DNA of 18,676 bases from Bacteroidales bacterium (GTDB lineage: Bacteria > Bacteroidota > Bacteroidia > Bacteroidales > UBA932): assembly GCA_017617475.1 (NCBI GenBank), contig JAFZWC010000016.1, positions 1-18,676 of the forward strand, given 5' to 3'. A program made the position numbers and the translations under genes. Shown here piece after piece: positions 6,400-12,712 of the stretch. Position 1 is the first letter of the stretch. Every line of letters begins with the position of its first letter. The notes beneath the pieces were generated by a model, which did no database searches, was not told the origin of the DNA, and worked only from the letters and a program-made list of their open reading frames with translations.

Positions 6400-7884
6400 T
6401 TACTGTTTCTTGGGCTTGAATTTCCGGATGGGGTCGCACGTTACGCCGACGCCCAGTTTCTGGAAGGTCTTGCGGTCCACTTCGCTAAGCATAACGGAGG
6501 AATGGACCTGGGCGCCCACCAGATTGGGAAGCTGGGCCAGGGCCAGCTGGCAATTCTCGTCCAGCAGGCTCATCATGGAAATGGCCACCAGAACCTCGTC
6601 CGTGTGCAGGCGGGGATTGTGGCCGTGCAGATAGTTCACCTTGGTCTTCTGGATGGGGCCGATCATGTTCTGCGGAATGAGCTTGATGTTGTGCGGAATG
6701 CCGGCCAGGTGCTTGAGGGCGTTGAGCAGCAAAGCGGCGCTGGGGCCCAGCAGGGGGCTGGATTCGGCCGTGAGGATGGTGCCGTCTTCCAGCTCGATGG
6801 CGGCGGTGGAAGAGCTGCAGCCGTTCTTTTCCAGGCGTTCACGGGCCGCCACGGTGGTTTTGCGGTCGTCGGTGGTAATCTTGGCGCGCTTCATCACCAG
6901 AGCAATCTTATTGACTTCACTCTCGGTAGCCTTGCCCTCGGCAAAATTGCATAGGGAAGTGTAATAGCGGCGAATAATCTCCTGGAGGGAGGCCTCGCGG
7001 CATACCTGGTCGTCGCTGATGCAATAGCCTATCATGTTTACGCCCATGTCGGTGGGGGACTTGTAGGGCGCCTCGCCGTAGATATCCTCGAAGAGGGCGT
7101 TCATCACCGGGAAAATCTCGATGTCGCGGTTGTAGTTGACGGCCGTTTCCCCGTAGGCGTCCAGGTGGAAGGGGTCAATCATGTTGACGTCGTCCAAATC
7201 GGCCGTGGCGGCCTCGTAGGCCATGTTCACGGGGTGGGTGAGGGGCATGTTCCAGACGGGGAAGGTCTCGAATTTGGCGTATCCGGCCTTGATGCCGCGC
7301 TTGTTTTCCTGATAAAGCTGGCTAAGGCATACGGCCATTTTTCCGCTGCCGGGACCGGGGGCCGTAATCACCACCAGGGGTTTGGTGGTTTCCACGTAGT
7401 CGTTCTTGCCGAATCCTTCGTCGGAATCTATGAGAGCAACATTGTTGGGATATCCTTCAATGGTGTGGTGATAATACACCTTGATGCCCATGTTCTCCAG
7501 GCGCTTGCGGTAGGCTTCGGCACTGGCCTGGCCATTAAAGTGGGTGATAACCACGCTGTTAACGCTAAGTTCACGCTCCAGGAACTCGTCCCTCAGGCGG
7601 AGGACGTCCATGTCGTAGGTGATGCCCAGGTCGCTGCGGATCTTGTTCTTTTCAATATCCACGGCACTAATGACTATGACAATCTCTACGTCGTCCTTGA
7701 GCTGGAGGAGCATCTGCATTTTGCTGTCCGGCTGGAAGCCCGGGAGTACACGGCTGGCGTGGTAATCGTCAAAGAGTTTTCCGCCAAATTCCATGTACAG
7801 TTTATCGCCGAATTTGGCGATGCGCTCCTTAATGTGCTCAGACTGAATCTTTAGGTATTTCTCGTGGTCGAACCCGTATTTCAT
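6400..7884 (-). CDS. DUF1846 (UPF0371) family protein
   Basis: The 494-residue soluble protein matches the conserved DUF1846 family, which is found in many Firmicutes and Bacteroidetes and has no settled function that I can name. It opens with GFDHEKYLKIQSEHI. It has a glycine-rich phosphate-binding-like loop APGPGSGKMAVCLSQLY near residues 174-190, and a conserved C-terminal half (NLVGAQVHSSVMLSEVD, then GVGVTCDP). The length is typical and no signal peptide is visible. The ATG at 7882-7884 is supported by a promoter 29 nt upstream. The gene is monocistronic: it is divergent from the C1 peptidase gene and nearly abuts the lipoprotein gene tail-to-tail. Family assignment is strong; I do not propose a reaction. 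Confidence 0.9.
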   Translation of the reverse strand: MKYGFDHEKYLKIQSEHIKERIAKFGDKLYMEFGGKLFDDYHASRVLPGFQPDSKMQMLLQLKDDVEIVIVISAVDIEKNKIRSDLGITYDMDVLRLRDEFLERELSVNSVVITHFNGQASAEAYRKRLENMGIKVYYHHTIEGYPNNVALIDSDEGFGKNDYVETTKPLVVITAPGPGSGKMAVCLSQLYQENKRGIKAGYAKFETFPVWNMPLTHPVNMAYEAATADLDDVNMIDPFHLDAYGETAVNYNRDIEIFPVMNALFEDIYGEAPYKSPTDMGVNMIGYCISDDQVCREASLQEIIRRYYTSLCNFAEGKATESEVNKIALVMKRAKITTDDRKTTVAARERLEKNGCSSSTAAIELEDGTILTAESSPLLGPSAALLLNALKHLAGIPHNIKLIPQNMIGPIQKTKVNYLHGHNPRLHTDEVLVAISMMSLLDENCQLALAQLPNLVGAQVHSSVMLSEVDRKTFQKLGVGVTCDPIRKFKPKKQ

Positions 7885-7912
7885 AAGAGTGATGTGTGTT
7901 AAATACGGGATA

Positions 7913-7944
7913 CAAAAGTAAGCTATTTTCCAAAAACCTGCAAA
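7913..7944 (-). promoter_or_regulatory. Promoter of the DUF1846 gene
   Basis: On the - strand a -7 box TACTTTTG (7913-7920) and a -33 TTTG (7941-7944) are separated by 20 nt, an exact fit to the Bacteroidetes pattern. The start would be near 7907, giving a leader of about 22 nt. Confidence 0.75.
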
Positions 7945-7999
7945 TTTTTATATGTCGAAAAAAAAGGTTAACTTGGACGTCGCAAAATATAAAACCGAT

Positions 8000-9376
8000 A
8001 TGAAAAAAACAATTCTTGTAGCTGCGCTTCTGCTCACCGCTACGGCCTTTGCCCAGAATCCCAAGGGCGGTATTTCTGCCGATATGCTCAAAGACCTCCA
8101 GGGGGCCTATGAAGGCAATGCCACGGACAAGGCGCTGCACAACGCCCTTAACGCCGCTTCCATTAGCGCGCTGTCCACATCGGCCGACAAACTGGCCATG
8201 ATTGACACCCATTTCTCCGACGAGGTCAAGACCAAAGGACGCACCAATCAGGCCTCCAGCGGCCGCTGCTGGCTGTTTTCCGGCCTTAATGTATTGCGCG
8301 CGCGCATGATAGACAAGCATGACCTGGGTGCCTTTACCTTCTCCCAGAATTACATTTTCTTCTACGACCAGCTGGAGAAGGCCAACCTGTTCCTGCAGGG
8401 AATCATCGACACGGCCGACAAGCCCATGGATGACCGCACCGTAGACTGGCTCTTCCATAATCCCATCGGCGATGGCGGCCAGTTCACAGGAGTGTCCAAC
8501 CTGGTCATGAAATACGGCGTAGTGCCCTCCGAGGTAATGCCGGAGACAATGATTGCCAACAGCACCTCGCAGATGAGCAATCAGCTGGCTACCAAGCTGC
8601 GCGAAGACGGCCTGCGCCTGCGTGCCGCCAAGGCCAAGGAGCGTCCCGCAATGAAGGTGCAGATGCTCAAGGAGGTCTACCGCATCCTGGCCCTGTGCCT
8701 GGGCGTTCCTCCCACCGAGTTCACCTGGGCCCGCTACAACTCCAAAGGCGAGTTCGTGAGTGAGAAAACCTACACTCCCAAGTCCTTCTATCAGGAATTC
8801 GTGGGTGAGGACCTGGAGAACAATTATATTATGGTAATGAACAACCCTACCGTGGAATACGGAAAGGTGTACGAGATTGAATACGACCGCCACGTATACG
8901 ACGGCCAGAACTGGACTTACCTTAACCTTCCCATTGAGCGAATCAAGGAAATGGCCATTGCTTCCATCAAGGACAACACGGCCATGTATTTCTCCTGTGA
9001 CGTAGGTAAATTCCTGGACCGCAAGCGTGGAATCTGCGATTTGGGCAACTTTGACTACGGTTCGCTGCTGGGTGTGACCTTCGGCATGGACAAGAAGGAA
9101 CGTGTTCTCACGCACGCCAGCGGCTCCTCCCACGCCATGACGCTCATTGCCGTTGATTTGAAGGACGGCAAGCCCGTGAAATGGATGGTAGAGAACAGCT
9201 GGGGCGCCGACAGCGGCTACAAGGGCAACATCATAATGACAGACGAATGGTTCAACGAGTACATGTTCCGCCTGGTGGTGGAGAAGAAGTACGTTCCGGC
9301 CGACATCATGGCCATGATGAACCAGAAGCCCATCCAGCTCCCGGCCTGGGATCCCATGTTCCTCCCGGAAGAGTAG
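8000..9376 (+). CDS. Exported C1B peptidase, aminopeptidase C / bleomycin hydrolase-like
   Basis: Papain-fold cysteine peptidase of the PepC / bleomycin hydrolase group. Numbering from the ATG at 8000 (458 aa), the active site is complete: oxyanion Q84 and nucleophile C90 in TNQASSGRCWLFSG, the histidine near 378 in SGSSHAMTLIA, and the asparagine near 399 in VENSWG. I prefer this start because it places a clean signal peptide at the N-terminus (MKKTILVAALLLTATAFA before QNPKGG). The in-frame ATG at 7952 would put 16 mostly charged residues ahead of it. A weak -7-like TAACTTGG (7969-7976) also lies between the two starts. Classic PepC is cytosolic, so export to the periplasm is a notable variant. 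It likely trims peptides in the envelope for uptake. A strong terminator follows. Confidence 0.9.
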   Translation: MKKTILVAALLLTATAFAQNPKGGISADMLKDLQGAYEGNATDKALHNALNAASISALSTSADKLAMIDTHFSDEVKTKGRTNQASSGRCWLFSGLNVLRARMIDKHDLGAFTFSQNYIFFYDQLEKANLFLQGIIDTADKPMDDRTVDWLFHNPIGDGGQFTGVSNLVMKYGVVPSEVMPETMIANSTSQMSNQLATKLREDGLRLRAAKAKERPAMKVQMLKEVYRILALCLGVPPTEFTWARYNSKGEFVSEKTYTPKSFYQEFVGEDLENNYIMVMNNPTVEYGKVYEIEYDRHVYDGQNWTYLNLPIERIKEMAIASIKDNTAMYFSCDVGKFLDRKRGICDLGNFDYGSLLGVTFGMDKKERVLTHASGSSHAMTLIAVDLKDGKPVKWMVENSWGADSGYKGNIIMTDEWFNEYMFRLVVEKKYVPADIMAMMNQKPIQLPAWDPMFLPEE

Positions 9377-9397
9377 GGGATTCCTTCATAGCTTATC

Positions 9398-9425
9398 AAG
9401 CCCGGTTTGCGCCGGGCTTTTTTAT
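9398..9425 (+). terminator. Rho-independent terminator after the C1 peptidase gene
   Basis: A perfect 8-bp stem, AAGCCCGG (9398-9405) with CCGGGCTT (9412-9419), has a 6-nt loop and a T-rich run after it. It lies in the 45-bp gap between two convergent genes and overlaps the mnmE stop codon (9422-9424). On the - strand the U-run is absent, so it mainly serves the peptidase gene. Confidence 0.88.
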
Positions 9426-10852
9426 TTGCCGATGCAGTGGTTTTGGAAGATGTTGTGGAGGATGACCTCGGGGTCCAGGAGGTCGGTTCCCAGGATGGAA
9501 TTGATGGCCGACAGCGCCCGTCTCAGGTCTTCCGCAACCAGGTCGGAAGGGATGCCGGAGGAGAGGGAAGTGCGGCATTCGGAGAGGGCTTGGGAGGCAT
9601 TTTGCAGGGCTTCGAAGTGACGGACATTTGTTACAAAGGTCGAATCTTCGTTGGGAATGAGGTCCCTCTCTGCCGTAAAGAGTGATTCTTTGAGTTCATT
9701 TACGCCTTCCCCATCCCTGGCGGCCATTTGCAGAATTTCAGCTTGATATTTATTATTTAAAACAAAATTGTTAATTAGAGTAACATTTTTGTTAATATCC
9801 TTTTGGCTCAGCTGGTCTACCTTATTCAGGACAATAAAGAGCCTCTGTACCTCGCTGTCGACGTGTTTGAAGAGTACATCCAAATTGTTCAAAAGTTCGC
9901 TTTCTGCGGATTGGGCATCAAGCATGCAAAGGACAATCTCGGCCTCGGAAATTTTGCGGAAAGTACGGTCTATTCCCATCTTTTCCACCGTGTCGGAAGA
10001 CTCACGGATACCGGCCGTATCTATGAAGCGGAACAGAATTCCGTTCAGGTTCATGGTCTCTTCTATGGTGTCGCGCGTGGTGCCGGGAATGTCCGTCACG
10101 ATGGCCCTTTCTTCTCCTATCAAGGCATTAAGCAGCGTGCTCTTGCCTGCGTTGGCGGGACCAACAATGGCAACGGGTACGCCGTTTTTGATCATGTTGC
10201 CCTGGTGGAAGGAAGCTGCCAGTTCGTCCACGTGCTTCTTGGTGGCATCCAAAAGGCCGAGAAGCTGCTTTCTGTCGGCAAATTCCACTTCTTCTTCGCT
10301 GAAATCCAGCTCCAGCTCCAGCAGGGAAGCCATTTCCAGCAGCTGGGAACGCAGATGGGCCAGTTGAGTAGAGAAACCGCCCTTGAGCTGGTTCATGGCC
10401 ACGCGGTGGGAGGCCGCCGTGGTGGAAGAAATGACATCGGCCACAGCCTCGGCCTGCGCCAGGTCCATTTTTCCATTGAGGAATGCGCGGCGGGTGAATT
10501 CGCCAGGTTCGGCAAAGCGCGCCCCGGCCTTCAGAAGCAGGCGTATTACTTCATTAACTATATAGGCCGAAGCATGGGTGGAGATTTCCACACTGTCTTC
10601 GCCGGTATAGCTGTGAGGCGCACGGAACACGGACACCAGGACTTCGTCCAGGAGAGATTTCTCGACTTCGCTCGAAATGACAGCGTAATGAATAGTATAA
10701 GCCTTTGATTCAGAAATTGTACCAGATTTCAATTGAACCACAGCATCAGTTATCCGGAAGGCCTCGGGACCACTGATGCGGATAATAGAAATTGCACCGG
10801 TTCCAGGGGTGGTAGCCGGTGCAATGATGGTGTCTGAATACAGATTCTTCAT
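9422..10852 (-). CDS. mnmE: tRNA modification GTPase MnmE (TrmE)
   Basis: With MnmG (GidA), MnmE installs the 5-carboxymethylaminomethyl group on wobble U34 of certain tRNAs. From the ATG at 10850-10852 the protein is 476 aa. It has an N-terminal tetrahydrofolate-binding domain (DTIIAPATTPGTGAISIIRIS), a central helical domain and an inserted G domain. The G motifs are visible: G1 GPANAGKST, G2 region IPGTTRD, G3 DTAGI, G4 NKVD. It ends with the diagnostic C-terminal CIGK cysteine motif. I reject the longer in-frame TTG start at 10882, which would translate a palindromic repeat just after the rho stop. A second copy of that repeat lies in frame inside the N-terminal domain (residues 57-70, AVISSEVEKSLLDE). 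It is downstream of rho on the same strand and probably co-transcribed. Confidence 0.95.
   Translation of the reverse strand: MKNLYSDTIIAPATTPGTGAISIIRISGPEAFRITDAVVQLKSGTISESKAYTIHYAVISSEVEKSLLDEVLVSVFRAPHSYTGEDSVEISTHASAYIVNEVIRLLLKAGARFAEPGEFTRRAFLNGKMDLAQAEAVADVISSTTAASHRVAMNQLKGGFSTQLAHLRSQLLEMASLLELELDFSEEEVEFADRKQLLGLLDATKKHVDELAASFHQGNMIKNGVPVAIVGPANAGKSTLLNALIGEERAIVTDIPGTTRDTIEETMNLNGILFRFIDTAGIRESSDTVEKMGIDRTFRKISEAEIVLCMLDAQSAESELLNNLDVLFKHVDSEVQRLFIVLNKVDQLSQKDINKNVTLINNFVLNNKYQAEILQMAARDGEGVNELKESLFTAERDLIPNEDSTFVTNVRHFEALQNASQALSECRTSLSSGIPSDLVAEDLRRALSAINSILGTDLLDPEVILHNIFQNHCIGK
10656..10683 (-). repeat. Palindromic repeat copy B, in frame inside mnmE
   Basis: A 28-bp element has arms ATTTC (10657-10661) and GAAAT (10674-10678) around a core containing CTTCGCTCG, followed by ATGACAG. 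On the coding strand it reads TGTCATTTC-GAGCGAAGTCGA-GAAAT and encodes VISSEVEKS. Copy A at 10855-10882 has the same core and flank. Such palindromes are usually intergenic in Bacteroidetes genomes. Confidence 0.75.
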
Positions 10853-10854
10853 GA

Positions 10855-10882
10855 GATACACTCGCTTCGCTCGGTATGACAA
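10855..10882 (-). repeat. Palindromic repeat copy A, filling the rho-mnmE gap
   Basis: Arms ATAC (10856-10859) and GTAT (10874-10877) surround CTCGCTTCGCTC, followed by ATGACAA. It occupies 28 of the 30 nt between the rho stop codon and the mnmE start. It shares CTTCGCTCG and ATGACA with copy B, while both arms differ in a way that keeps them paired. Confidence 0.75.
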
Positions 10883-12628
10883 TTAGTCGTACCTTCCAAA
10901 TTTGGACATGTTGTCTACCAAGTCCTTGTTGGTCTTGAACTCGTCCATGTGCTGCTGCATCCACGTCATGGCTTCCACGGGGTTCATGTCGGCCAGTAAC
11001 TTGCGCAGGATCCAGATGCGGTTGTTGGTGTAGGCGTCGTAGAGGAGGTCGTCGCGGCGGGTACTGGACAGAACCAGGTTCACGGCCGGGAAGATACGCT
11101 TGTTGGAGAGGTTGCGGTCCAGCTGGAGCTCCATGTTGCCGGTACCCTTGAATTCCTCGAAGATGACGTCGTCCATCTTGGAACCGGTTTCCGTAAGGGC
11201 CGTGGCCAGGATGGTGAGGGAGCCGCCGCCTTCAATATTACGGGCGGCGCCGAAGAAGCGCTTGGGCTTCTGCAGGGCGTTGGCGTCTACACCGCCGGTG
11301 AGAACCTTGCCGGAAGCAGGCTGTACGGTATTGTACGCCCGGGCCAGACGGGTGATGGAATCCAGGAGGATAACCACGTCGTGGCCGCATTCCACCAGCC
11401 TGCGGGCCTTATCCAGCACCATATTGGCCACTTTTACGTGGTGCTCGGCAGGTTCGTCGAAGGTGGAAGCCACCACCTCGGCCTTTACGCTGCGCTGCAT
11501 GTCCGTGACTTCTTCCGGACGCTCGTCCACCAGGAGGATAATCTCGTAAACTTCGGGGTGATTGTCGGCTATGGCGTTGGCTATGGCCTTCAGCAGCATG
11601 GTTTTACCGGTTTTGGGCTGGGCCACGATGAGGCCGCGCTGGCCCTTTCCGATGGGCGTGAACATGTCTACCACGCGGATGGACTGGTCTTTCTCGTGTC
11701 CGTGGCCCAGGAGGTTGAATTTCTCCGTGGGGAACAGGGGAGTGAGGAAGTCAAACGGCACGCGGTCGCGCACGAATTCGGGCGTGCGGCCGTTGATGAA
11801 CTTGATCTTGACCAGGGGAAAATATTTGTCTCCTTCACGCGGGGGACGGATTTCGCCGGTAACGGTGTCTCCGTTCTTGAGGGCGTTCTGCTTGATCTGC
11901 TGCTGGGAGACGTAAATATCGTCCGGGGAATTCAGGTAATTGTAGTCGCTGGAGCGGAGGAAGCCGTAACCGTCGGGCATGATTTCCAGCACGCCGGTGG
12001 CCTCTACGGAACCCTCGAATTCAATCTTGGCGGGTTTCTGAGGCTGGGGTTGCTGCTGTTGCTGCTGGTTTTGCTTTTCCTTCTTCTGGTGCTTTCCGGG
12101 GCGGGGTTCTTCCTTCTGGGCGTCGTCGTCCTTCAGGTCTTCGAAGAGGTTGCGGATGAATTCCTTGCCGTTAACCTCGGCCGGAGCATCCTCTGCAGGG
12201 GTTTCTGCTACCGGAGCGGCAGGCTGGGCCTCTTTCTTGGACTTGCGGCCCCGCTTCTTGGGCTGGGGCTCTTCGTCGTCCAGGATGGGAACTTCCACCA
12301 CTACGGCGATGGGCTGATCGGCCGCTGCAGGCTTTTCCGCGGCCTTGGCGGGCTTACGACCCTTCTTGGGGGCTTCAGCCTTTACCGCCTCTTCTGCAGG
12401 CTTTTCATCGGCCTTGGCGGGCTTCTCCTCCTTCTTGGGACGGCCGCGCTTTTTGGGCTTGTTTTCCGGCAGGGTTTTTTGCGATTCCGTAATGGCCTGC
12501 TGGTCCAGGATAGCGAATCCGAGGGTCATCAGATCCATCTTCTGGGCACCTTTGATATTCATGGACTCACCTAAGCTTCTGAGCTGTTCTTCGCTCATTG
12601 CATTGAGTTCTGCTAAACTATAGCGCAT
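10883..12628 (-). CDS. rho: Transcription termination factor Rho, with long disordered insert
   Basis: Hexameric RNA-dependent ATPase that ends transcription. Numbering from the ATG at 12626-12628 (581 aa): a Rho_N domain at 1-45 ([19 protein letters not shown]), then a 150-residue low-complexity stretch (about 50-205) rich in K, E, A and P. That stretch has three basic RGR/GRK clusters near 59-66, 88-95 and 124-132, and a run of six Gln near 188-193. The cold-shock-like RNA-binding domain follows ([12 protein letters not shown] at 215-226), then the ATPase core with Walker A AQPKTGKT (336-343), Walker B DVVILLD (417-423) and [10 protein letters not shown]. The in-frame TTG at 12679 is rejected because it is upstream of the predicted transcript start. 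Its promoter lies at the end of lptD. mnmE follows after 30 nt. Confidence 0.96.
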   Translation of the reverse strand: MRYSLAELNAMSEEQLRSLGESMNIKGAQKMDLMTLGFAILDQQAITESQKTLPENKPKKRGRPKKEEKPAKADEKPAEEAVKAEAPKKGRKPAKAAEKPAAADQPIAVVVEVPILDDEEPQPKKRGRKSKKEAQPAAPVAETPAEDAPAEVNGKEFIRNLFEDLKDDDAQKEEPRPGKHQKKEKQNQQQQQQPQPQKPAKIEFEGSVEATGVLEIMPDGYGFLRSSDYNYLNSPDDIYVSQQQIKQNALKNGDTVTGEIRPPREGDKYFPLVKIKFINGRTPEFVRDRVPFDFLTPLFPTEKFNLLGHGHEKDQSIRVVDMFTPIGKGQRGLIVAQPKTGKTMLLKAIANAIADNHPEVYEIILLVDERPEEVTDMQRSVKAEVVASTFDEPAEHHVKVANMVLDKARRLVECGHDVVILLDSITRLARAYNTVQPASGKVLTGGVDANALQKPKRFFGAARNIEGGGSLTILATALTETGSKMDDVIFEEFKGTGNMELQLDRNLSNKRIFPAVNLVLSSTRRDDLLYDAYTNNRIWILRKLLADMNPVEAMTWMQQHMDEFKTNKDLVDNMSKFGRYD

Positions 12629-12681
12629 AACAAAATGTATATATTTCAGGTAAAAATGGTTCTCCGACTGGAAAACCAATG

Positions 12682-12712
12682 CAAAGATAGGGATTTTTTA
12701 TTAATATCCCAA
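12682..12712 (-). promoter_or_regulatory. Promoter of rho
   Basis: On the - strand the -7 box TATCTTTG (12682-12689) matches fully. A TTGGG -33-like element (12708-12712) lies 18 nt upstream, overlapping the last codons of lptD. The predicted start is near 12675, giving a leader of about 47 nt. It also decides the start codon, since the alternative TTG at 12679 would not be transcribed. Confidence 0.6.

Noticed and set aside
7952..7999. Upstream ATG of the C1 peptidase
   Set aside because: It would bury the signal peptide behind 16 polar residues, and a weak promoter-like box lies downstream of it.
9803..10708. 301-codon + strand frame opposite mnmE
   Set aside because: It is antisense to all MnmE domains, shows no recognisable motif and has no promoter.
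10853..10882. Extended MnmE start at TTG (10880-10882)
   Set aside because: It would translate the palindromic repeat and abut the rho stop. The family N-terminus begins a few residues before DTIIA, which fits the ATG at 10852.
12629..12679. Extended Rho start at TTG (12677-12679)
   Set aside because: It lies upstream of the predicted transcription start from the TATCTTTG box, and the Rho_N domain begins cleanly at the ATG at 12628.
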